Below, in pieces: positions 31,819 through 43,105 of a stretch of DNA of 64,000 nt. The DNA lies in assembly GCF_000801105.2 (NCBI RefSeq), contig NC_079515.1, forward strand, positions 35,797,407 to 35,861,406, in the 5' to 3' direction. The notes under the pieces were generated by a model that saw nothing but the letters and a program-made list of their open reading frames with translations, was not told the origin of the DNA and did not search any database. The position numbers were made by a program, and so were the translations under genes. Positions within the stretch are counted from its first letter, which is position 1. The number at the start of each line of letters is the position of its first letter. The DNA comes from Raphanus sativus (Eukaryota; Streptophyta; Magnoliopsida; Brassicales; Brassicaceae).

Positions 31819-33615
31819 TTCTATTTTTATTCTATGATTGAACTTACTTGAATTTTGTTGAACTCGCGACTGAACCATGTCGAAACATATCGACCTATAG
31901 TCCAAAACTTTTCTAGTTCAGTTACCAGTTCAGTTTTATAAATATTGGTTTTGCCTTGATTGTACGAGTTAAACCGGGCCTAATTATTTGCGACCAACCG
32001 GAAGAGGATATGTTAACCGTCGGAGTCAAAAAGTGAGACCAATGTTACGACAGACACAGAAGCCCAAGTTGAGTCGGTTTGGTAGATGGATGACCATAAC
32101 CTTTTGGTCGCTTTGGCAGTTAAGCTGTAAGTTTCGCAATCATCGTGAGTTTCAAATCCTGTTTGGACCACTTCACCTTTCTCACACAGTCACACGTCCA
32201 TACATAATATTCTCCTTCGCGCACTCGTACATATTATTTGAAACGATCTTCTTATTTTTGCTTTATTAAAACTATCTCTTATATCATGATAAAATCAACA
32301 TAGTGATATAAAATTACGTTTTCTACAAATAAAAAATTGTAAAGACAAATTTTATAACTTTTTTCTGAACTAACAAATTTTGTATTTGAAAAGACACTAT
32401 CGAGTATCGACACTATCAAACGTAAATGTAATATGCATATGGATGTTAAATTATCTACTTAGACCTTATAGAAAATGAATATTTCATACAAGTGATATCT
32501 TTTTTGGATGAAACAATTGATATCTTAGGTTCAGTGGAGTAGCCGATAAAGTATATAAAAAACAATTGATATTTTTGTTGCGAGTTTTTAATAGGTAACT
32601 AGATGTTTTTCAGCACCAAGTGCATTGATAAAATTTTGAAAATTAAAATTATTTTGAAAATTTTATTTATTTATATTATATATTTTATTTGTTTGTGACC
32701 AATATTTTATATGAATAGTATTATATTATTTAAGCATAAAATTAAAAAAATATTTTATTTTATTTTATTTTATATTTAAGAATATTTATGTATATATTTA
32801 AAATAATAAGCTTAGATAAAAAATATTTACTTATTTTGACTAATATATTAAATCAATTTGTATAAAATTACTAAAACAAAATTCATAAAAATTATAGTTA
32901 CCAAAAACTAGAAATAAACAATATTTATAAAAATTAGATATCTAAAAGAAACTAATGATATTACGACTAAAATTTATAGTTAAAAACAAATTGTACAAAA
33001 TTTTGAAAATTTTACTAATAAAATTTTATAGTTATAAAAATTAAATTAAATAATATTTAGTAATTTATAATGTCATATTTAATATATTTATTTAAGTGAT
33101 GATTTATAAGTTATTACTATATTGTAAAAAGTTTATCAAAAATATGAATCAACATTAAATGCATTGTATGAGTTATTGTTATATTCTATAAAGTTTACCA
33201 AAAAATATTAATCAACATTAAATGTATTTGTCCATGTGTTGCTAGAGATCATAACAGGGAGAAGAGCTGTAGATGAAGGTAGGAACCAAACACCTAAAGA
33301 TATATAGTGATGTCCTGTAAAAACACACAAAACAGAGTATTATCTAAACCACAGGGCACAAATGATATTTCTACTGTGTAACTTAAGCAGGGTCGTCCGT
33401 CTAACATCACGTGCAAGTGGAGCAGTCGAACATGATTCGAGTTGAAAAAAAAAATTAAGAATTTTTGAAAATAAATACATAAATTATAAATTATGATACA
33501 AAACTTTAAACTTTTAGATATATTACTAAATTTAGAGATGATAATTTCAAATAAAAAAGTCAAATATATATAACTAAAGCTATAAATTTTTACTTTGAAG
33601 TATTATCATTGTTTT
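31819..33615. other. Intergenic, AT-rich, no gene recognised
   Basis: 32270-33240 is extremely AT-rich with short repeated words (attttattttattttat, taaaattaaat). 31840-32260 is more mixed, but its open frames have no known domain. 33240-33430 could contain a decayed end of the adjacent BUB3 relic; I could not match it. Confidence 0.4.
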
Positions 33616-33623
33616 TACTAAAC

Positions 33624-34131
33624 CTGATACAGCCTCTTCTTGTTGTTCACATCCCAAATGTTCAGGAAACTATCACAGCCCGGTTGCAAAGGTGCCGTAA
33701 TGCAATTAACAAATTCATATGATTATTCAGGGCAGTGTGTCTACGTACGCATTATAATTGTTCCAATTAGCTCTCCCTCTCTCAGACAAAGCATAAGTAA
33801 ACCTTTATCTAGTTTGGTCTATGATATTAGAATCGAAAACAAAAAAAATATAGATATTTTATTTACAAACATTGCATATTAGCATCCAAGTTATATCCAA
33901 TTAGCTTTCAACCGACACTAAATAAATTTTGCCTCCCGGCTCCCCCCTTAATTAGGAGGACTAAAAAAGTAGTAAATGTGGAAACCTAAGAAACAGTTTG
34001 GACTCCCACTGCTGAGATAAGAACTCACATTGGATGGAAGACAATGGCATTTACAGGGTAAACAAGGTATCTTCCAGCCTCTGATCTCAGATGACATTTG
34101 AAAGCATATCTGAGGAGAAGTACAAATATAT
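33624..34131 (-). pseudogene. BUB3 spindle-checkpoint WD40 protein relic
   Basis: Two neighbouring exons of a BUB3-like gene are recognisable on the minus strand. Exon 34029-34131 codes [26 protein letters not shown] and ends at a good GT donor. Exon 33624-33699 resumes with GTFATG, then after a 2-base deletion CDSFLNIWDVNNKKRLYQ, and ends at another GT donor. The splice acceptor between them reads TTGCAT instead of TTGCAG, so it is broken as well. Upstream and downstream exons were not found. BUB3 is a WD40 protein of the mitotic checkpoint. Arabidopsis BUB3.1 (At3g19590) lies between AZF2 and the HAD genes, exactly as here. Confidence 0.85.
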
Positions 34132-35164
34132 CTGCAAGTCAAAGTCATGGAAAAGAGATGAGTTTAAAACATGAGGAAAATACTTCTTAGCCTGAGGTAG
34201 TTGGGACTACGTTATAGTTCAAACTGGTTCAAACTAGCATCAGAGCAAAATTAAACACTGTCCATCCCCAAAATGTCATCTTTGCCAACACTGAAAACAG
34301 TCTTGAAGTATAACATTGAGCTTTTCTTAATGCAGCCTTTGTTCACAATGCTTTCAAATCATATACACACTTTACTTCAGTAAACAAAAGAAGGCAGGAA
34401 GTAGCGACAAAGAGACAGTACTGTCATGACATTTTTGTGGCGGCTAACACAGAAACCAACGGAAACAGCAGTCCAGCAGTACTGTTCAGCCACGTAAGGT
34501 CTCATTACAGTGCACGTTTTACAAGCAAAAGAGAAGAAGACTAGAATAAGAGAAAGCGTCTGAAAATGTCTATGATTGTTTGTCATCGCATGAAGTCGAC
34601 ACGTGTAAAAGCCGCCACCTGACGTTTCCGCCAACGCGTTTGGATATATCACGTCCACTTTTTTTGCTTGTTGGGTATAACAAGAAAAGTGACATCGACC
34701 TACAAGTGTAACGGAACTACCACGTGTCCTATAACAACGCCGCCATTTAGTTGCTAATAATACGTTACGGCACGCCACAGAAGATCTTTAATTTGTCCGC
34801 ACCTACACTCAACTCCACTGAAGTTAGCTCAACATTCCTACGTATTCTCGAGGCATCCAGGTGTTTCTTTCATTAGACGAATATTAACGAGTTATGACTA
34901 AAAATATTTTTTTGGAGAAATTCATTAATCATTAATTTAGGGATTGTTGCCATGTGGTAAGGACTAATAGATACAATTGAGATCATGCTAATCAGATAAT
35001 GATAATTAATCTAAAAAATTCGACAAATCATGGAAAGATCCGTATCCGATAAAACCGTAATTAAGCGTATACGGGTTCGGTTTAAGACGTGCCCCACACG
35101 TCTCGTTGCTCGTAGCCAACACATAAGTCAGCTCCACGGGAAAGGTATGGTCCTTTAATTTAAT
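34132..35164. other. Intergenic, no gene recognised
   Basis: No protein recognised on either strand. Earlier BUB3 exons are expected here if present, but nothing convincing remains. Confidence 0.4.
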
Positions 35165-35811
35165 GACTTTTTCTTGGGTTCACCCCCTAGGGTGAACCTT
35201 TAGGTTCACCAACCAATAGAAAATTGTTATTTTAAATCTAATATTTTTTAATTAAGGAAACAAAAATAACTTGCCAAATTATATTATGCTTTTAAAATAA
35301 ATAAAAAGATTAAATAAATAAAAATAACAATAGTTCTCAATAAAGATTATTTTAAAAAATATTTATTTATAAGATTTGGAGTTTAGTGTTTAAGATTTAT
35401 AGTTTAGAATTTATGCAAATGTTTAGTGTTTTTCCAAGGGTTAGGGTTTACCCAAGGGTTTAGAGTTTACCCAAGGGTTTATGGTTTAGGATTAGAATTT
35501 AGGGTTTAGTGTTTTGTTGACAACATGTTTAGTGTTTTTCCAAGGGTTTATGGTTTACCCAAGGGTTTAGGGTTTATGATTAAAGTTTAGGGTTTAGTAT
35601 TAGAGTTTAGGGTTTAGTGTTTTGTTGACAACATTAATTTTTTTAATTCATTTTTATATACTATTTTTATTTATTTTTAAATTTTATTTTGAAAAAATAA
35701 TATAATTTGACAAATTATTTGTTTCCTTAATTAAAAGATACTGAATCTAAAATGACAAGTTTCTATTGGTTGGTGAAGGTTCATCCTAGGGGGTGAACCC
35801 AAGAATAACTC
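35165..35811. mobile_element. MULE-like MITE with telomere-like filling (second copy)
   Basis: A 647-bp relative of the element at 5179. It is flanked by the 9-bp duplication TAATTTAAT (35156-35164 and 35812-35820). The inverted ends read GACTTTTTCTTGGGTTCACC and, mirrored, GAGTTATTCTTGGGTTCACC, followed on both sides by CCCTAGG and CCAACCAATAG. The centre contains ttagggttt-like units and a duplicated block (gtttagtgtttttccaaggg, tttgttgacaac). It is non-coding. Confidence 0.8.
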
Positions 35812-36470
35812 TAATTTAATTTAGTTTAATTTAATTCGTATATTAGCTAAAATCTCAACTATTTTGGGTTTTACCAACCAGAACAAAAATTGATCAAAGT
35901 TTACCACTATTAGTTTTCTTGTTTTGACTTTGAACCGGTCTCTCACTTGTGATGGCTAGATACTTTATTAGGTCAGCCGTGACCAAGAACCAGGTATGTT
36001 ACAGTAACTTCATCGATACTTCGCTTAGTTTCTTTTGGTCAAATTTAGTTTACGATCTAAGAATTTTATTTCCAAACAAAAAGAAACTTCGATGCCATTT
36101 TTTGAATTGGGAGTTTCTTTATATAAAATGATTTTATTGTCATTATGGTTAGCTGTATAAAAATAAACAAAAGACATAAATATAAAAATGTTAAAGAAAA
36201 TAAAAGGTGTTAACCTCTGATTTGATAGGTTAACGTAATCAATCATCTGATCTGATTTGTCCATCATCTTTTATTTTCAACCTGACACATATTCAGAAGC
36301 TAAAATGTTATACAATAAACATAAAATCATTTGTTGATATTATTTCTACTTTGTAAAAATTGCCTTCTATATTTACTATAGTATTTTTGATAAAAAAAGA
36401 GAGTAACAGAGTGTGTATAGATGACGCAATAAAGAGATAAACATTATTGACCGACTTCAAACTCATCCGC

Positions 36471-36476
36471 CACGTG
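36471..36476 (+). promoter_or_regulatory. G-box (ABRE-like) upstream of AZF2
   Basis: The palindrome CACGTG lies 13 bases upstream of the TATA box. G-box/ABRE elements are bound by bZIP and bHLH factors and mediate ABA response. This fits AZF2, which is known in Arabidopsis as an ABA- and stress-induced gene. Function here is inferred from sequence only. Confidence 0.55.
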
Positions 36477-36483
36477 GTTTCCT

Positions 36484-36490
36484 TATAAAA
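36484..36490 (+). promoter_or_regulatory. TATA box of AZF2
   Basis: TATAAAA 143 bases upstream of the AZF2 start codon, with a CT-rich leader between (tcttctcctctctttctctct). Confidence 0.6.
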
Positions 36491-36626
36491 CAGAGTCCAG
36501 ACAATTCTTTGTCACTTCACTCCATCTTCTCCTCTCTTTCTCTCTAGCGATTATACTCTGAAGTTTCTCAAACTCTCTGATATAAAATCGACCACGAAGA
36601 CACAAGACAGAAAGATTCCTCTGATT

Positions 36627-37421
36627 ATGTCTCTCGAAGCAATGAATTCTCCGACAACTACGTCCTCGTTTAGAGTCCGGAAAGATAGGATCGAAGCAAC
36701 AGATGATCTGATGAAGGACGCCGCCTTCATGGAGCCTTGGCTGAAACGCAAACGCTCGAAACGCCAGCGTTCTCCCAGCCCTTCCTCGCCGCCTCGATCT
36801 CACGCTAAATCTCAAAGTAGTCAAGATCTTAAGGAGGAAGAGTATCTCGCTCTCTGTCTGCTCATGCTCTCCAAAGACCAGCCGCAGACGCGATTCCAAC
36901 CGTCACAGCCGCCTCAAGAGACGACGAAGCTTTCGTATAATTGCAGCGTTTGTGGGAAAACGTTTCCTTCCTATCAGGCTTTAGGCGGTCACAAAGCCAG
37001 CCACCGCATCAAGCCTCCAACCACCGGTGATTCAAAATCTCCGACCATCGCCGTCACCGGAGAAAAGCATCCGACTTCCACAACCATCGCTCCTTCCGGG
37101 AAGATCCACGAGTGTTCTATCTGCCATAAAGTGTTTCCGACTGGTCAAGCTCTAGGCGGTCACAAACGCTGTCACTACGAAGGGAACCTAGGTGGTGGAA
37201 GCAAGTCGGTTAGCAACAGTGGAAGCGTATCAAGTACTGTTTCGGAAGAACGAAGCAACCGTGTGATCATAGATCTGAATCTCCCGGCTTTACCGGAGCT
37301 CAGCCTTCATCACGACCCAGTCGACGAAGAGATTCTAAGTCCGTTGACCGGTAAAAAACCGCTTTTGTTGACCGGTCATGACCAAGTCATCTACAAAGAA
37401 AATTTATCTCTAAGAATATAA
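36627..37421 (+). CDS. AZF2: C2H2 zinc-finger repressor AZF2
   Basis: Intronless, 264 residues. Two widely spaced Q-type C2H2 fingers are present: [21 protein letters not shown] (about residues 109-129) and [21 protein letters not shown] (about 168-188), each with the plant QALGGH DNA-contact core. N-terminal to them are a basic nuclear-localisation stretch (KRKRSKRQR) and the L-box ([11 protein letters not shown]). Near the C terminus is the EAR repression motif IDLNLPA. The complete layout matches the ZAT/AZF C1-2i subclass, and the C terminus ([16 protein letters not shown]) is that of AZF2. In Arabidopsis AZF2 (At3g19580) represses transcription under salt, drought and ABA. All key residues are intact. 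Confidence 0.95.
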   Translation: MSLEAMNSPTTTSSFRVRKDRIEATDDLMKDAAFMEPWLKRKRSKRQRSPSPSSPPRSHAKSQSSQDLKEEEYLALCLLMLSKDQPQTRFQPSQPPQETTKLSYNCSVCGKTFPSYQALGGHKASHRIKPPTTGDSKSPTIAVTGEKHPTSTTIAPSGKIHECSICHKVFPTGQALGGHKRCHYEGNLGGGSKSVSNSGSVSSTVSEERSNRVIIDLNLPALPELSLHHDPVDEEILSPLTGKKPLLLTGHDQVIYKENLSLRI

Positions 37422-39538
37422 TAATTAGTCTATTATTATTGTGTAATTAGTTTTGGTTTTTATTAGTTATAATCTTTTTTTCTTATTTATGGGATGTGAT
37501 ATATATTCATCTATGTTTAGACTTTAATGATTGATTCAAATTGATTCTTGGATTTGATTGTCAGATTTTTTTTAATTAGTTGCTAATCCCTAGAATCCAC
37601 TCTGTAAATTATAGAACTTACGTGTCTGAACTCTGAACCAACAGTATAGACAGTTGGCGAACCAATCATTCCATGTGGATAGATTTGTTGCTTTTTTAGC
37701 AACGAACACATACCTTCTTTTTTTTGTTATTTTATGTTATGCACGAATATCTTTTTCAATTTGATTAATCTTTGTGTATTTTGGTTATAATTAAGAAATT
37801 TTGGTCCATAAATAACAAATTATTAATTTAATTTGGTCCACAAATAACAAAATGGTATTTCTGTTTCATTTTCTTAATTTAAAAAAAAAACAATTTACCC
37901 ATAGAATAGAAGTGACAAAATGGTATAAGAAGTTTGTAATCTAAGAGATAAGAACATCGAAAATACTAAAATAACCATCACTTGAGTCCATTCCATTCGT
38001 GTTCGTTTTGCATAGAAACTGTGATGTTCTTGACGTGTTGCCAAATATAATTTTATCCAAACACATCTTATAAACCTTTTGTTTTATTTGTTCTTGTTAT
38101 CTATCTAGAAATGTTATTTAAATATGGATCACTTGGTCACCAAGTCTTGGTGTCTCTGTTGGTTGTACTTAACAAATAAGAATGATAACGTCATTTGTCT
38201 TGTTAGTTAAGTACAACAAACACTTGAAACACGTAGTCCAAAATGCACTGATGCGGCACTCAAGGAAAAAGCGAGAAGATATATTAAAAAGAACAACATG
38301 AAGTCTACACACAAAATGAAGAAAAGGCACATGTGAGATAAAAAACGGCAACTCTTAAATAAGTAAATAGGAAATTTAGATCTATAATGTCAATCCATAT
38401 GAAGAAATCAACGGAAAATCAGTGATCAAACATATTAATTCTAACCTTTTCCTTTTTATACTTTTTAAATTCCATTAGAAAAAACAACGGCAAAATATTC
38501 ATTGTATACAACTAAAACTAACTTTATAGGTAACAAAAAAAATTCACCGCAACAAATTACTCTTATGCTTGACCAAATGCAAACGTAGGCTCGTCGTTTG
38601 GAACCCATACTTGGGAAAAAAATTAGCTTACCACTAACGCGACAAGGTAAATAAGTTTGTTTATAAGTTAAAAGATTGTAATATCAATTATCAATGTATT
38701 AATACTATATTTTACATGTAGGTCCGGTCGGTTTGTCCTTGTGCACTACAACATTGAGTAGGAGAAGGTTTGTGATCTCATCCCATCTCCCACATCCACG
38801 TCTATCATTTTATATATTTGAGTTTCTATATCAAACTTAAATGTGTATGTTATTTTGTCTATGGTTACTATTAAGAATATAATAAACATCTTTTTATAGG
38901 TGAACAAAAAAAACATCTTCTTATATTATTTTTATTATATATGAAATTTTATTTAGAACATCAATCTTTCTTATACGGAGGGAGTACTTTAAAAAAATCC
39001 AATTTTATAGGTTAACAATAAACATTTATCATGTGGATGTTAAAGTGGCCAAATATGATAAACTGAAAGGATCTAGTTAGAGTATCAAAACTGAATGAAG
39101 TACACTGTTTATTGATAATGTAAAATCTGAAGAAAATAGTTTAAGATTGGTTAGTTTATGCCTATTAATTAGTGTTCTGGTTATCTAATCTAGAAAAGAA
39201 AACTATATAGCATGCAAACATAATTATTTACATTTGCTACAACTCTTCTCTGATTCAGTTAATAAATATATTCGGAAGTTAGTGCTACAAAATGGATGTT
39301 AATGGGATACACCAGCACTCAAATATGAATAAACTTAGATCTGCAGGTTTATGTTACTAGACCTACATGTTCCTTTGTTTGATTAGTTTGGTTTGCACAA
39401 AATCTTCTCCAAATGTCTGAAATGTATTTGGTGAGTTCGATATTCAACTAGTTCGGTTTATAAAATCTCTCCCAAATTAAAACCAAAGTTTTTTGTAACT
39501 ACCAAACTGAACCAAATTCATAAAACTCAAACCGAAAA
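37422..39538. other. Intergenic, no gene recognised
   Basis: AT-rich spacer after AZF2. The only structured item is an inverted repeat at 38162-38173/38206-38217 (gttgtacttaac with gttaagtacaac). In gene order, the loci between AZF2 and NHD1 are missing from this window. Confidence 0.5.
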
Positions 39539-39709
39539 CTAAAAACTAGTTTGGTTTGGTGGGTTTTTTCGAGTCAAATTCCATATCTTTTTTGCCAACA
39601 TAATATAATCTAAATAAAATAAAAAATGTGGAGATCTAAACCGACTAAACAATCGACATGTATTTTTGCTAAAGGAAAAAAATCCAACATTCACTAGCTG
39701 AATTAGTAC

Positions 39710-39910
39710 CTCTTCAAATCCTAAGTCTAATTTCTCATCATTAACAGGTGATTTTGCTCCAAATTCTGAAACTATTATGAGGTAAACACCAACCAAGATT
39801 ATCATCAGTGAGACAAACAACTCTGAACATGAAGCTTTAGTTGATCGACATTTAGTTATATTCTCCATCGACCATTTCCAGGATTGTGAGCTGTAATCAT
39901 AATTGGCCAC
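39710..39910 (-). CDS. Putative first exon of a small membrane protein
   Basis: Minus-strand open frame starting MANYDYSSQSWKWSMENITKC, with one strong hydrophobic segment (LFVSLMIILVGVYLIIVS, about residues 31-48) and a hydrophilic end, SPVNDEKLDLGFEE. It meets a GT donor at 39709-39708. The frame continues into AT-rich sequence that looks intronic, and no second exon could be identified. Position between AZF2 and NHD1 would suit a small uncharacterised protein such as the At3g19550 type, but I do not recognise it securely. It may be a gene fragment. Confidence 0.35.
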
Positions 39911-40229
39911 GACTAGAGAAGAAATATCAATTAAGCATACTCAAAATTTTCAAATAGACAACAATTAAAAGGACAAAGCTTGTCTCGAGAGGATGTGGAA
40001 ACCAAAATCTTAAGATTTGTTAGTTCTAGTTCAGTTTATGTCTTTAAATTCTAGCTTAGGTGTTATTAAAATCCATGGGCTTCAAATGTCATAAATTTAT
40101 AACCTTTTTAAAATTTAATTTGTAAGAAAATATATGATTTTAAGTCATACCAGTTATATTTATTTTTAATACATCAAAATAGTTGTGACAAAAAAATATA
40201 TCAAAATAGTTAAAAAGAGAGTTTGCAAG

Positions 40230-40937
40230 CGGGGGCGGATCTACTTGGCGGAGTGGGGCATGTACCCCATACTAACTTTTTTTTTTGTTTGTAACATAAT
40301 TTTGTGTTTGTAAATGAATAAATCTAGCATATTTGGTTAAATTAGATTAATAGTGCCACACACTTCACGTCTGACCATGCTTTTTTCCATCTTTTATTTT
40401 TGTTTTATTTGTCAAATTTAATACATCTAATTACTCTTTGTTCTCATATTTAAATTTTATCATTTATTATTCTCTTGCTTTATTAAAATTTTATACTTGT
40501 CTAATTTGTTCAGCTTTTTTGTGTAAATATCAATATTGAATTTCAAATTTCTTATTTTATACTCCCTTTATTTCTAAACATAAATATTTATATTTGATGA
40601 ATATTTAAAATATATTAAAATTTAATAATAGACATATTATTTTGTGATTAACTATATTAATTCAATAAAAAAGTTTCTTCAAATTCTACAATGTATCACT
40701 ATTTTTATCGATATAAACATTTATAAACATGTAAAATATAATTCGTTAAAATGTAGAATATATATCTTAAAAATATATACTTTTAGACATTATCAAATGG
40801 AAATATACGTTAATTAAAAAAATATTTATTGTAAACATATTATTATTTTTTTATTTTATAATAATATAATAACTTTTAAAATATTTAAAATAAATTATAT
40901 TGTGCTCATACAAAGTATTTTTCTATATCCGCTCCTG
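40230..40937. mobile_element. hAT-like non-autonomous element
   Basis: A 708-bp element with inverted ends CGGGGGCGGATC and, mirrored at the right, CAGGAGCGGATA. It is flanked by near-perfect duplications tttgcaag (40222-40229) and attgcaag (40938-40945). Ends and duplication length resemble the element at 10425. It is AT-rich inside and has no transposase. Confidence 0.65.
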
Positions 40938-41089
40938 ATTGCAAGCATATGCTAAATGCTAAGGCCTCGATTGGTACAGCTGATGAAGAAGCAGTAGCAG
41001 TATGCTGTAGAAGCAGTATGCTGCAGAAGCTGTATGCTCTCATTAAAACTTTTAATAAGATGATTGGTAAAGCAGTAGCAGTATACAAT

Positions 41090-42330
41090 TTTTTTTTTTT
41101 TTATAAAAGTTAGTATATTATATATTTATTTTAAAATAATATATATTAAATTATAATATACATATTAAATTAATATATATTAATATATATATATTTGTTA
41201 TTAAAATAATGAATCTTAATTAATTTAATTAAATTTTAAATATGAAATATTATTATTTAAAAAATAATATAAAGTTTATTTAACATAAAGATTTATTTTT
41301 GGATTAAAATATTTTTTTAATATTATTCAATAAATAAAATAAAAAATTTAATTTTTCGATTAACATAATTTTTGAAATTAGTAAATAAAATAATAAATTA
41401 ATTAAAAATATTATTATTTAAAAATAATGTAAAATTTATTTTGGGATATAGAATAATTTGAATTTATTAAATAAAATAAATAAATTATCATTATATATAT
41501 ATTTATTTATATATTAATATATAATTTATTTTATTTACTAATTTCAAAATTTATTTTTATATCGAAAGTTTTATTTTAAAAATTAAAATTTACAATTAAA
41601 ATATCTATTTTATAAATAATATTCGCTTTTAAAATATAATATAGTTTATATAATTTAATTTAAATTATAATATATATTAATATATATTTGTTATTAAAAT
41701 AATGAATCTTAATTAATTTAAATTAAATTTTAAATATGAAATATTATTATTTAAAAAATAATATAAAGTTTATTTAACATAAAGATTTATTTTTGGATAT
41801 AAAATAATTTTTTAATATTATTCAATAAATAAAATAAAATAAAAAATTTAATTTTCGATTAACATAATTTTTGAAATTAGTAAATAAAATAATAAATTAA
41901 TTATAAAATATTATTATTTAAAAAATAATGTAAAATTTATTTGGGATATAGAATAATTTGAATTTATTAAATAAAATAAATAAATTATCATTATATATAT
42001 ATATTATTTATATATTAATATATAATTTATTTTATTTACTAATTTCAAAATTTATTTTTATATCGAAAATTTTATTTTAAAAATTAAAATTTACAATTAA
42101 AATATCTATTTATAAATAATATTTCGCATTTAAAATATAATATAATTTATATAATTTAATATATTTTAAATGTGAAATACTATTTAAAAAATATATTTGT
42201 ATTTTAAATTTATTTTAGAAATCCAAATTTCATTTTCTGGATATAAAATAATTTTTAATATTATTAAATCAAATAAATGAACTAATTATATATTTTTTTT
42301 TAAATTTACAAATTGTAAATGCAAATGATC
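41090..42330. repeat. Extremely AT-rich block with a 493-bp direct duplication
   Basis: The sequence from about 41150 to 41640 (containing tattaaaataatgaatctta and the motif aacataaagatttatttttgg) repeats from about 41643 to 42135 with a period of 493 bases and small indels. The block is nearly free of G and C and bounded by GC-richer sequence with repeated gcagtagcagtatgctg and agagcatttg words. These may be the ends of a decayed transposon. No gene. Confidence 0.7.
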
Positions 42331-42440
42331 TTCCAAAAGCTTCATATGAGAGCATTTGCTAGAGAGCATTTGGAGAGCATTAGCATTTAGTAAATGCTTT
42401 TCAAAATGCTTTTGTAACAAATGATGATTGGATAATGTAG

Positions 42441-43105
42441 AGCATAATCATGTCTAATTTTAACTCCGCAGTTGAGAGTTGTTTTACGCTTATGAAAGTT
42501 ATTTCCAAGTAGAGAGAGATTTTGACATAACAAAGGTTTTTTAGTTGTGGCTCATGAAATCCATATAGACCGGTTTAATATAATCCAAATAAACAGGTTT
42601 GAAATGAATTAAGTTTAATAGGTCTTGATAAAGATAGGCCTCCATGAAAGCTGGATGTTTTATTAAGATGCATTGTAGTGCCTGGGACTTGGTGGTAACG
42701 TGTTGCAAAAGGTAAATGAAAATGAAGAAGGCGCTGAGAGTACACGGCGGCGTTCTGAGGTTTTTGCCGGGGAAGAAAGTGAGAGATTCGGGGGTCACAC
42801 GATGTCACCGTAAATTATATTATTCTACGAGTGCATAGTGTAATCATGCCACTTAAGATTAAAAAGATTTAAGATGGGATTGAACTGTTTAATATTCTTT
42901 TATGCTAAAACAACATTTTTAGTTTAACTTTTTTTTTGGTAAAATGTTAAATAATAATTAACTTATTTTGTGTGGATTAAATTGTGAAAAGACAAGATTC
43001 TGAGCATATTATTACAAACCAAAGACTTTAATTTGCCACCGATCATTTCAATACTTTACCGGTCTGCCGGAGACTTCTCGTGCTCTCTCTCTCCGGTGAT
43101 CGCCG
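42441..43105. other. NHD1 upstream region, no gene recognised
   Basis: Open frames on the minus strand at 42541-42808 have no known domain and overlap each other in different frames. The last 60 bases are CT-rich and form the likely leader of NHD1. Confidence 0.4.

Noticed and set aside
34377..34778. 133-codon minus-strand open frame
   Set aside because: Composition looks non-coding and no motif is recognised; it lies where BUB3 exons have decayed.
42541..42808. Two overlapping minus-strand frames (77 and 85 codons)
   Set aside because: They overlap in different frames, have no domain and no clear gene context.
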